Both the position numbers and the translations under genes were made by a program. Positions 1 to 6,605 of a stretch of DNA of 11,302 nt are shown one piece after another. Below the pieces are notes generated by a model. That model was not told the DNA's origin and made no database searches. It saw only the letters and a list, made by a program, of their open reading frames with translations. Every line of letters begins with the position of its first letter. Positions within the stretch are counted from its first letter, which is position 1. Origin of the DNA: Anaerolinea thermophila (lineage in GTDB: Bacteria > Chloroflexota > Anaerolineae > Anaerolineales > Villigracilaceae); assembly GCA_020722305.1 (NCBI GenBank), contig DYLB01000002.1:1-11302 (forward strand), read 5' to 3'.

Positions 1-98
1 TGCGCCTTGGCGACTTCGCGTTAAGTTTTTGGAGTTTTTGCAGTGGACTCAATTTATCTGTGTTTATCTGTGGTGAATCCTGATTTATAAAACGCTCT
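1..98. repeat. Non-coding left edge built of short repeated tracts
   Basis: This stretch downstream of the trmFO stop shows no credible reading frame. It contains an exact tandem 10-mer (TTTATCTGTG at 53-62 and again at 63-72) and a pair of AGTTTTTG copies at 24-31 and 33-40. It also holds a CTTGGCGACTTCGCG-like tract near its left end. Tracts of the 'cttggcg..cttcgcg' and 'tttatctgtg' kind are, to my knowledge, common dispersed intergenic sequences in several environmental bacterial phyla. I see no convincing hairpin plus T-tract that would terminate trmFO transcription here. Confidence 0.45.
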
Positions 99-1529
99 CT
101 AAGCGGGGTTTGCAGGAGAGAGGAGGTGCGTCGCACCCTCGGCAGCCAGGTAACGTTCCAAGTCCGCCAAGGAACGGTCGGCATAAGCCTGGGCGCGCTC
201 GCGCTTGCCGGACTTGCGGGGCAGGTCTTCGAGCGGGGGCAGGATGCCGAAATTGGCCTTCATCGGCTGGAAGTCTTTCATGTCGGCGTGGGTAACGTAG
301 TGACAGAGCGCGCCGAGCATCGTGGTTCTGGGGAGGGTCAGGGGCGGTTGGCCGTGGAGCAGGCGGGCGGCGTTGACCCCGGCCAGCAGGCCGGTGGCGA
401 TGTTGCCCATGTAACCCTCCACGCCGGTGATCTGACCGGCGAAGAACAGGTCGTCGCGGGCGTGGAATTGGAGGGTGGGGCGCAGCAGGCGCGGCGCGGC
501 GATGAAGGTGTTGCGGTGCATCTGGCCGTAGCGCACGAATTCGGCGTTTTCCAGTCCGGGGATCAGGCGCAGGACGCGGCGCTGTTCGGGGAATTTGAGA
601 TTGGTCTGGAAGCCGACCAGGTTGTACAGGTTCCCGGCCAGGTTGTCCTGGCGCAGTTGCACGACGGCGTAGGGGCGGCGGCCGGTGCGCGGGTCGCGCA
701 GTCCGACCGGGCGCATCGGGCCGAAGGCCAGCGAGTCGCGCCCGCGCTCGGCGATGATCTCGACCGGCAGGCAGCTCTCGAAGAAGTGACCGGCCTTCAC
801 ACCGGTCTTGATGGCTTCCTCGAAGGCCCGCAGTTCTATCCGCTCGGCCTCCAGCAGGGCGGTGACGAAGGTCTCGTATTCGTCTTTGGTGAATGGACAG
901 TTGATGTAATCGCCCTCTTCATCCTGAGCGGAGGACGAAGCGTTTGTTGCTTCGTCCGCAGACGAAGGACGATTTTGAACACCGTAGCGCGAGGCCCGGA
1001 AAGCGATTTCCATGTTGATCGAGTCGAAGGTCACGATGGGCGAGATGGCGTCGAAGAAGAACAGGTGCTCTTCGTCGCTCAGGGCCGCGATGGCCTGCGA
1101 GAGGGCCGGCGAGGTCAGCGGGCCGGAGGCGATGACCGCGGGCGTGGCCGGGATTTCGACGGCCTCCTGGCGGACGATCTCGATCAGCGGATGCCTGCTA
1201 ATGCGTTCGGTGACCAGGCGGGCAAAGAGGTGCCGGTCCACGGCCAGCGCGCCCCCGGCGGGCAAGGCGGCGGCTTCGGCGCAGTCGAGCAGCATCGAGC
1301 CGAGACGGCGCAGTTCGTTCTTGAGCAGGCCCGAAGCCCGGTCGGGCAGGTTCGAGCCGAGCGAATTCGAGCAGACCAGTTCGGCGAAGTCCGCAGTCAC
1401 GTGCGCGCCGGTGTTGACTTCGGGGCGCATCTCGTACAGGCGCACGCGCAGGCCGCGCTGGGCCGCCTGCCAGGCGGCCTCGCTCCCGGCCAATCCCCCG
1501 CCGATGAGGGTGAGTTCGGGTAAAGTCAT
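99..1529 (-). CDS. trmFO: TrmFO, folate/FAD-dependent tRNA (uracil-54-C5)-methyltransferase
   Basis: This cytoplasmic flavoenzyme makes m5U54 in the tRNA T-loop, using 5,10-methylenetetrahydrofolate as carbon donor and reduced FAD as reductant. The 476-residue product opens with the dinucleotide-binding motif IGGGLAGSEAA (about residues 9-19). The family block ELVCSNSLGS places a cysteine at residue 53, the position of a functional Cys in Bacillus subtilis TrmFO. Further family blocks are YINCP (Cys211), FFESCLPVE (Cys253, probably the second functional Cys), RPVGLRDPRTG, and the C-terminal GQITGVEGYMGNIATGLLAG. An upstream ATG at 1574 would add 15 residues without homology to the flavin fold, so the ATG at 1529 is preferred; a TACAAT box six bases ahead of it agrees. 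Around residues 186-204, between ASRYG and GDYINCP, there is an extra hydrophilic Ser/Ala/Asp-rich segment encoded by a palindromic element. All core motifs remain intact, so the enzyme is probably functional. The gene is divergent from the kinase operon. Confidence 0.95.
   Translation of the reverse strand: MTLPELTLIGGGLAGSEAAWQAAQRGLRVRLYEMRPEVNTGAHVTADFAELVCSNSLGSNLPDRASGLLKNELRRLGSMLLDCAEAAALPAGGALAVDRHLFARLVTERISRHPLIEIVRQEAVEIPATPAVIASGPLTSPALSQAIAALSDEEHLFFFDAISPIVTFDSINMEIAFRASRYGVQNRPSSADEATNASSSAQDEEGDYINCPFTKDEYETFVTALLEAERIELRAFEEAIKTGVKAGHFFESCLPVEIIAERGRDSLAFGPMRPVGLRDPRTGRRPYAVVQLRQDNLAGNLYNLVGFQTNLKFPEQRRVLRLIPGLENAEFVRYGQMHRNTFIAAPRLLRPTLQFHARDDLFFAGQITGVEGYMGNIATGLLAGVNAARLLHGQPPLTLPRTTMLGALCHYVTHADMKDFQPMKANFGILPPLEDLPRKSGKRERAQAYADRSLADLERYLAAEGATHLLSPANPA
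919..973. repeat. Palindromic dispersed element inserted in frame in trmFO
   Basis: The element contains a perfect 9-bp inverted repeat: GGACGAAGC at 933-941 and GCTTCGTCC at 949-957, with a 7-base loop. It is flanked on the left by ATCCTGAGCGGA (921-932) and on the right by GCAGACGAAGGACGAT (958-973). The GACGAAG core recurs at 934-940 and 961-967. The whole resembles the short 'tcatcctgagcg...gaagga' intergenic elements I associate with Anaerolineae-type genomes. Here it lies inside trmFO and is read through in frame, giving roughly 19-22 extra residues where TrmFO proteins normally pass directly from ASRYG to DYINCP. The exact borders are uncertain. Confidence 0.65.
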
Positions 1530-1535
1530 AGGCGA

Positions 1536-1566
1536 ATTGTACCAGCGCTTGGCAGGCGTAGGACAA
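1536..1566 (-). promoter_or_regulatory. Candidate trmFO promoter, start-codon proximal
   Basis: Reading the minus strand, TTGTCC (1566-1561, four of six matches to TTGACA) precedes TACAAT (1541-1536, five of six matches to TATAAT) with a 19-bp spacer. Only six bases separate the -10 box from the ATG at 1529, so transcription would begin at or next to the start codon. No Shine-Dalgarno sequence is seen. The spacer is longer than ideal, and an alternative promoter could sit in the AT-rich stretch at 1626-1660. Confidence 0.35.
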
Positions 1567-1575
1567 ATTGCCAAC

Positions 1576-1594
1576 CCTTCGGCAAGCTCAGGAC
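1576..1594. repeat. Short dispersed repeat CCTTCGGCAAGCTCAGGAC
   Basis: The sequence CCTTCGGCAAGCTCAGGAC sits in the divergent intergenic region. Read on the minus strand in one frame it yields the peptide VLSLPKG, a close variant of the VLSLSKG peptide that a widespread bacterial intergenic repeat (CCTTCGACAAGCTCAGG) produces in spurious ORFs. A second partial copy of its end (CCTTCGG) occurs at 1599-1605. I treat it as a member of that repeat class from memory of the motif, not from a database search. Confidence 0.5.
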
Positions 1595-1651
1595 AACGCC
1601 TTCGGGACGGTGTGTCGCTCTCCCCAAGTTATAGAAGATACAAAATGCCTG

Positions 1652-1657
1652 TATAAT
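1652..1657 (+). promoter_or_regulatory. Candidate -10 box for the kinase operon (TATAAT)
   Basis: A perfect TATAAT lies 15 bases ahead of the ATG at 1673. The start point expected from it (about 1663-1666) would leave a 5' untranslated region of only about 7-10 bases. No good -35 box is seen: 1629-1634 reads TTATAG, a poor match to TTGACA. The box lies inside a small dyad (GCCT at 1647-1650 and AGGC at 1659-1662) that could bind a regulator. The only ribosome-site-like sequence, GGCGGGA at 1660-1666, would fall at the extreme 5' end of the transcript. Confidence 0.4.
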
Positions 1658-1672
1658 TAGGCGGGAAAACCT

Positions 1673-4276
1673 ATGCCTGACGACCTGGAATTTGTCCTGA
1701 AAGAAGCCACCCTCCTGACGCAATCTTGCTGGGCGGCCGGCCTGGAGCGGTTTGGGGGCCAGTGGCAGGTGCGCGCCGCTTACCATCTCGACAAACGCAA
1801 ACAGGGCCTGTTGCTCGACCACCTGCACGACGGCGCGGTCCATGCCTGGCTATCGGGTTCGATGTCTGCCGGGCGGCCGCGCTCGCGGCGCATCGTTGCC
1901 GCCTCAGGATTGGAATGTTCCCGCCTGTACGCCTTCCCGACCGCTTCGGGACGGATGGTGTTGCTGGTGGGCGATAACGAAATGGATAAGGATGCCCAGC
2001 GCCTGTGGCGGATGCTGAGCCTGGGGATGGCCGGGCAGGAATCGCCCGGCCTGGTGCTCGGACCCGAACAGGTCAACCTGCTCGTGCCGGAAGCCAACCC
2101 CGAAGGCTCGCTCAGCACGGCCAATGGGTTGGAGCGCATCCTGGCCGCCTTCACCCGCACCGGCAGCGCGTCCGGGGGCTGGTTGGCGGTCAGCAGCGGC
2201 GACCAGTTGGAGATCCGGGTCCATTCGGGCAACATCTCCTGGCCGGCCGGCGGGATCGCCATCAGTGCCAACCCGTTGTACCAGCGCATCCAGCAAACCA
2301 TGACCGCCCTGGCCCTGCACCGCGACCAGCCGGATTGGGAGAAGCTCCCGCTCGATCAGGTGGATCCCGAAGCCCGGGCCTGGATCGGCGTCCCGGTCAT
2401 CATCGGCCAGCGGACGATCGGCCTGGTCATCCTGTGGCGCAGGGAGCCGTTCACTCCGCAGGAATGGCAAAATCTGACCGTTCTGGCGGCTCACGTGGCC
2501 CCGGTGCTGGAACTCTCGATTACCTTCGACGACATGGCCAGCCACATGCGCCGCCTGGCCCTGCTCAACGATTTTGCCCGCACCGTCTCGTCCGCTTCGG
2601 GCCTGGACGAGATCGCCCTGCGCGTCTTTGCCTTGCTGCGGCGGACATTCTCGACGGATTTGATCTCGCTTTACCTGATCTCCGCCGACGGCGAACAATT
2701 GCGCGGCTACCGCCACCTTTCCAGCGAAATGGTGGTCCAGAACCAGCCGGTGCGCCGCAACCCCCTGGCGCGCATGATCCGGGCCGGGAACATGGTCCGG
2801 CTGGATGATGTCCACGCCCACGGAGACCGCGCCCTGGTCCAGGATGGGACGACCTCGCTCCTGCTGGCCCCGTTGAAATATCGCGGCCAGGTGATCGGGG
2901 CGCTCGACCTGGAAAGCCGCCAGGCGGGGGCCTTCTCGGTCTACGACGAGAACTTGCTGCAAGTCATCGCCAGCCATCTGGCGGGATTGGTCGAATATGG
3001 CCGCCTGCGTGAAGACGCCGAAGCGCGTGCCCGCAACCTGGGCCTGATCCACGAGGTGGTCGAGCAGGTCGTCGGCCTGACGGATGTCTCGCAAGTGGCC
3101 CAGATCGTGGCCGACCTGCTGACAAAATATTTTGCCTACGAATTGGCCCTGGTCCTGCTGGTGGACGAGACCGGCGAACTGTCCTTGGGCGGGGCGGGCG
3201 GCGCCGGCAAGGATATTTTCGCGGCAGCCCTGAGCGCCTCGTCCCTCTCGCGGGAGCGGGGCATTTCCGGCTACGTGCTGCGCACCGGCGAGAGCGTGCT
3301 GGTCAACGACGTCAGTCTGAACGAACATTACATCCCGGTTTCGGGCTGGAGCGCCGGCTCCGAGATGTGCGTGGCCCTCAGCGCCAATGGCTCGCACATC
3401 GGCATCATTGACATCGAGAGCACCCAGACCAACGCCTTCTCCCAGAACGACCTGCTGGCGCTCGAAGCCCTGGCCGGCATCCTTTCAGGCGTGATCGCCA
3501 GCGCCGAACAGTACCAGCGCCTGCAATTGACCCGCGACGAGCTTCAGGCCCGGATCGAGGCCCAGCGCGAGGCCGAGCGGCGTTTCATCCAGGCCGCCAA
3601 GCTGGCTGCGGTCGGTGAGATGGCGGCCGGCGTGGCCCATGAGCTCAACAACCCGCTGACCACCGTGAGCGGTTTTGCCGAACTGCTCCATGCCGAGCTT
3701 CCCCCGGATTCCCCCCAGCGGAACGACGTCGAACTGATCCTGCATGAAGCCTCAAGGGCCCGCGACGTGGTGCGCCGCCTGCTCGATTTCTCCCGCCAAT
3801 CGGAGATGATGCGCACCCGGGCCGACCTGAACGAAGTCGTCGCCGACGTGCTCTCCCTGACCAACCACCTGCTGCGAACCAGCGGGGTCAGGCCCCAGGT
3901 CACGCTCACCGAAGGGTTGCCCTGGCCCTCGATTGACCGCAACCAAATCAAACAGGTGTTGCTCAACCTGCTGCACAACGCCATGTATGCCATGCCCGAT
4001 GGCGGCGACCTGTTCGTCGGCACCGAGCAGCGCTGGCGCAACGGAGTCAATTACCTGACCGTCGCCATCCGGGATACCGGGGTCGGCATCCCCCCCGAAA
4101 ACCTCGACCGCATCTTCGAGCCGTTCTTCACCACTCGGGCCGAGAGCGGCGGCACCGGGCTGGGGCTGTCGGTCAGCTACGGTATCGTCACCGACCATGG
4201 CGGGATGATTGACGTCGAAAGCCAGGTGGACGCCGGGTCGTGCTTCACCATCTGGTTGCCGGTGGAAAGCCAATGA
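1673..4276 (+). CDS. Soluble multi-GAF sensor histidine kinase
   Basis: This 867-residue kinase has no transmembrane segment or signal peptide, so it should sense a cytoplasmic cue. Residues about 6-120 look like a degenerate GAF-type fold. They are followed by three recognisable GAF domains, at roughly 153-282, 291-445 and 453-615. A short coiled coil (about 615-640) leads to a HisKA domain with the phosphoacceptor His656 in GVAHELNNPL. The HATPase_c domain follows, with the N-box Asn769 (LLNLLHNAMYAMPDGG), Asp801 in DTGVGIP, and the G2 loop GGTGLGL at 826-832. The HELNNPL type of H-box is NtrB-like. There is no receiver domain, so the phosphate must pass to a partner. The stop overlaps the start of the next gene (ATGA, 4273-4276), which indicates translational coupling. 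The signal bound by the GAF domains cannot be read from sequence. Confidence 0.92.
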   Translation: MPDDLEFVLKEATLLTQSCWAAGLERFGGQWQVRAAYHLDKRKQGLLLDHLHDGAVHAWLSGSMSAGRPRSRRIVAASGLECSRLYAFPTASGRMVLLVGDNEMDKDAQRLWRMLSLGMAGQESPGLVLGPEQVNLLVPEANPEGSLSTANGLERILAAFTRTGSASGGWLAVSSGDQLEIRVHSGNISWPAGGIAISANPLYQRIQQTMTALALHRDQPDWEKLPLDQVDPEARAWIGVPVIIGQRTIGLVILWRREPFTPQEWQNLTVLAAHVAPVLELSITFDDMASHMRRLALLNDFARTVSSASGLDEIALRVFALLRRTFSTDLISLYLISADGEQLRGYRHLSSEMVVQNQPVRRNPLARMIRAGNMVRLDDVHAHGDRALVQDGTTSLLLAPLKYRGQVIGALDLESRQAGAFSVYDENLLQVIASHLAGLVEYGRLREDAEARARNLGLIHEVVEQVVGLTDVSQVAQIVADLLTKYFAYELALVLLVDETGELSLGGAGGAGKDIFAAALSASSLSRERGISGYVLRTGESVLVNDVSLNEHYIPVSGWSAGSEMCVALSANGSHIGIIDIESTQTNAFSQNDLLALEALAGILSGVIASAEQYQRLQLTRDELQARIEAQREAERRFIQAAKLAAVGEMAAGVAHELNNPLTTVSGFAELLHAELPPDSPQRNDVELILHEASRARDVVRRLLDFSRQSEMMRTRADLNEVVADVLSLTNHLLRTSGVRPQVTLTEGLPWPSIDRNQIKQVLLNLLHNAMYAMPDGGDLFVGTEQRWRNGVNYLTVAIRDTGVGIPPENLDRIFEPFFTTRAESGGTGLGLSVSYGIVTDHGGMIDVESQVDAGSCFTIWLPVESQ

Positions 4277-5865
4277 GCCAGCCGACCGTCCTTGTTGTGG
4301 ATGACGAAATTGGCATCTCCCTCCTGGTCGAGCGCCTGCTGACCAAGGCCGGGTTCGCGGTCTCGGCGTTCAACGAGCCGCGCCAGGCGGTCGAGTATCT
4401 CGGTCAGAGCAAAATTGATTTGCTCCTGGTGGACATCCGCATGCCCGAACTGGACGGTTTCACCGTGATAGACCACGCCAAGCGCCAGCAGCCCGACATC
4501 GCCGTGCTGGTGATGACCGGTTTCGGCACGGTCGAGACGGCCATCCAGGCCCTGCGTAAGGGGGTGGACGGGCTGATCTTGAAACCTTTCGAGTCCGGGG
4601 ACGAACTCATCCAGGCCTGCCGCCTGGCCCTGGCGGACAACCAGCAGAAGCGGGACGTGGCCCGGATGCGCGCCCTGCGCCCGTTGTTCAACGTGGCCGA
4701 AACGCTGCTGGTCGAAACCCGCCCGGATCACCTCATGGACCTGATCCTGGGCGCCGTTACCGGTCACCTCGACTGTGCTCATGCCGGGTACTACCAATAC
4801 GACCCCAACTCCCATGCCCTGACCCTGCTGGCCGGGCGCGGGGTCCGCCTGCCCGACGATAACAGCGACAGTCCAACCGGCCTGATCGGGCGCGTGGACG
4901 CCTCGAATACGCCCCTGATCCAGAACGTCTCCGGGCCGGGGGAACCGGCTTTCCAGGCGATCTTGCGCACTTTCAACCTGGAATCGGCCATGTGCGTCCC
5001 GGTGGCCCGACCGGCCACGCGTGGCGTGATCTTCGCCGGGCGCGGGGCGGGGCGGCCCGTCTTCCGCGAAGCCGACCTGGATATGTTCACCATCCTGGCC
5101 CACCAGGCGGCCATCGCCCTCGAAAATGCCCGTCTGTACGACGACCTGCGGGATTACATCCGCCAGGTGGAAGAGTCGCAACAAGCCCTGATCCAGGCCG
5201 AGAAGATGGCGACCGCCGGGCGTCTGACGGCCTCTATCGCCCACGAGATCAACAACCCGTTGCAGGCGGTTCAGAATTGCCTGCACCTGGTCGGGCGGAC
5301 GGACCTCCCGGCTGCCAAGCGCCAGGAATACTTCGAGCTTGCCAACAGCGAACTCCAGCGGCTGATGGCGACCGTGCGGCGCATCCTCGATTATTACCGT
5401 CCCGGCGGGCAGGAAACAGAAATGGTATCCGTGCCAGAAGTTCTGGAGCGGGTCTTGCGCCTGGTTGAGAAGCAGCTCCTCGACCGGAACATCACCGTCG
5501 AAACGGACCTGCCCGCCTCGCTGCCGTCCATCATCGGGGTCAGCAACCAGGTCCAGCAGGTCTTCATGAACCTGATCTTGAACGCCTACGACGCCATGCC
5601 CGAGGGCGGCCTGATCCGCATCCGGGCGCGCCAGGCCGGCAAGACGCTCCAGATCACCGTCTCGGACACCGGCCCGGGCATACCGGAGGAAAACCGGCAA
5701 AATATCTTCGACCCGTTCGTCAGCACCAAGCCCAGCGGGATGGGGCTGGGGCTGACCGTGAGTTACAATATCATCACCAACCACGGTGGCAAACTCGAGT
5801 TGGAACCGGATTACGAGGCGGGCGCCAGTTTCCGAATCAGCCTGCCGGTAAGGAAGGACTTATGA
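4273..5865 (+). CDS. Hybrid REC-GAF-histidine kinase
   Basis: The product is 530 residues. An N-terminal receiver domain (about 4-120) has the acidic pair Asp10/Asp11, phosphoacceptor Asp54 in LLVDIRMPELDG, Thr82 and Lys104, so all key residues are present. A GAF-like domain follows (about 143-295), then a short helix and a HisKA domain with His324 in SIAHEINNPLQ. The HATPase_c domain has Asn437 (NLILNAYDAMPEGG), Asp465 in DTGPGIP, and a C-terminal GMGLGL loop. This REC-first, kinase-last order fits a relay intermediate that is phosphorylated by another kinase and then adjusts its own kinase activity. The ATG at 4273 is preferred over an in-frame ATG at 4240, because it makes the ATGA overlap with the upstream stop and begins directly at the receiver fold. 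The upstream alternative would add 11 unrelated residues. It also overlaps the next gene by ATGA (5862-5865). No membrane segment is seen. Confidence 0.92.
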   Translation: MSQPTVLVVDDEIGISLLVERLLTKAGFAVSAFNEPRQAVEYLGQSKIDLLLVDIRMPELDGFTVIDHAKRQQPDIAVLVMTGFGTVETAIQALRKGVDGLILKPFESGDELIQACRLALADNQQKRDVARMRALRPLFNVAETLLVETRPDHLMDLILGAVTGHLDCAHAGYYQYDPNSHALTLLAGRGVRLPDDNSDSPTGLIGRVDASNTPLIQNVSGPGEPAFQAILRTFNLESAMCVPVARPATRGVIFAGRGAGRPVFREADLDMFTILAHQAAIALENARLYDDLRDYIRQVEESQQALIQAEKMATAGRLTASIAHEINNPLQAVQNCLHLVGRTDLPAAKRQEYFELANSELQRLMATVRRILDYYRPGGQETEMVSVPEVLERVLRLVEKQLLDRNITVETDLPASLPSIIGVSNQVQQVFMNLILNAYDAMPEGGLIRIRARQAGKTLQITVSDTGPGIPEENRQNIFDPFVSTKPSGMGLGLTVSYNIITNHGGKLELEPDYEAGASFRISLPVRKDL

Positions 5866-6605
5866 AAGCCAGTATCCTTGTTGTAGATGACGAAGCTGTT
5901 GCCCGGCAATCCCTGGTGGATATTTTGCGCCTGGAAGGGTTCAGTGTGGCCGCGGTGCCAAACGGACAGCTTGCGGTCGAATATATCCGCAACAACCACG
6001 TCGACCTGATGGTGCTCGACTTGCGTATGCCGGGCATGTCGGGGATCGAGGTGGTGCAGGTGGTCAACCAGATTTCGCCTGATACCGAGATCGTGCTGTT
6101 GACCGCTCACGGCTCGATCGACTCGGCGGTGGATGCGCTGCGGCTGCGCGTCCATGATTATTTGCTGAAACCCAGCACGCCTTCGCAGATCCTTGCCAGC
6201 GTAAAGAAGGGCCTTTCGCGCCGGTCGAGCAAGCTCCAGGCGAAGGAAATCATCGAAAATGCAGACGAGGGCAGTTTATCGGAGGTGGTGCTCAAAGACG
6301 GCACCCGGGTCGACCTGGCGCGGCGGTTGATCCACGTAGGGAATGAAATTATCGGGTTAACTCCCGCCGAGGGGCGGCTCTTGAAAGTGCTGCTTGAGAA
6401 CCCCGGACGGGTCTTTACCCACCGAGACCTGGTCCTGCTCGTCCAGGGATACGAAACCTCCCAGCGCGAAGCGCCGGAAATCCTGCGCCCGCTGGTCAGC
6501 CGCTTGCGGCACAAACTATCAGACATTCCCGCGTTATCCGAGAGCATCAACAGCGTGCGCGGCACCGGGTATGTTTTCGATCAATCCGTGATCGAGGAAC
6601 CTTAG
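5862..6605 (+). CDS. OmpR-type response regulator (REC + winged helix)
   Basis: This 247-residue regulator is the likely DNA-binding output of the operon. The receiver domain (about 3-120) has Asp9/Asp10, phosphoacceptor Asp53 in MVLDLRMPGMSG, Thr81 and Lys103. After a linker, the C-terminal winged-helix domain of the Trans_reg_C type covers about residues 148-241, with LTPAEGRLLKVLLENPG, a recognition-helix region around REAPEILRPLVSRLRHKL, and the closing wing NSVRGTGYVF. A strong ribosome site (AGGA at 5851-5854, repeated at 5855-5858 as part of AAGGAAGGA) lies inside the end of the upstream kinase gene, and the start overlaps its stop (ATGA). The stop (TAG, 6603-6605) overlaps the TAA of the convergent transporter gene. 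Target genes are unknown; autoregulation through the dyad near 1647-1662 is possible but unproven. Confidence 0.93.
   Translation: MKASILVVDDEAVARQSLVDILRLEGFSVAAVPNGQLAVEYIRNNHVDLMVLDLRMPGMSGIEVVQVVNQISPDTEIVLLTAHGSIDSAVDALRLRVHDYLLKPSTPSQILASVKKGLSRRSSKLQAKEIIENADEGSLSEVVLKDGTRVDLARRLIHVGNEIIGLTPAEGRLLKVLLENPGRVFTHRDLVLLVQGYETSQREAPEILRPLVSRLRHKLSDIPALSESINSVRGTGYVFDQSVIEEP

Noticed and set aside
126..1523. Long plus-strand open frame opposite trmFO
   Set aside because: It is the antisense of a clearly conserved enzyme, its composition is typical of a GC-rich shadow frame (Gly/Arg/Gln/Asp-rich), and no domain is recognisable.
1530..1574. 15-residue upstream extension of trmFO from ATG at 1574
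   Set aside because: The extension precedes the flavin-binding fold, has no family counterpart, and overlaps the best -10 candidate.
919..1610. CRISPR array or insertion sequence suggested by repeated motifs
   Set aside because: The repeats are short, few, not regularly spaced, and there is no transposase or cas gene; they fit dispersed palindromic elements.
1904..3397. Long minus-strand open frame opposite the first kinase
   Set aside because: Antisense of GAF-coding sequence with His/Gln/Arg-rich low-information protein and no ribosome site or domain.
4240..4272. Upstream in-frame ATG for the second kinase
   Set aside because: It would add 11 unrelated residues ahead of a receiver domain that begins normally at the ATG at 4273, which makes the ATGA coupling.
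4177..5784. Long minus-strand open frame opposite the second kinase
   Set aside because: Its complement encodes intact REC and kinase motifs with residue-level conservation; the opposite frame has none.
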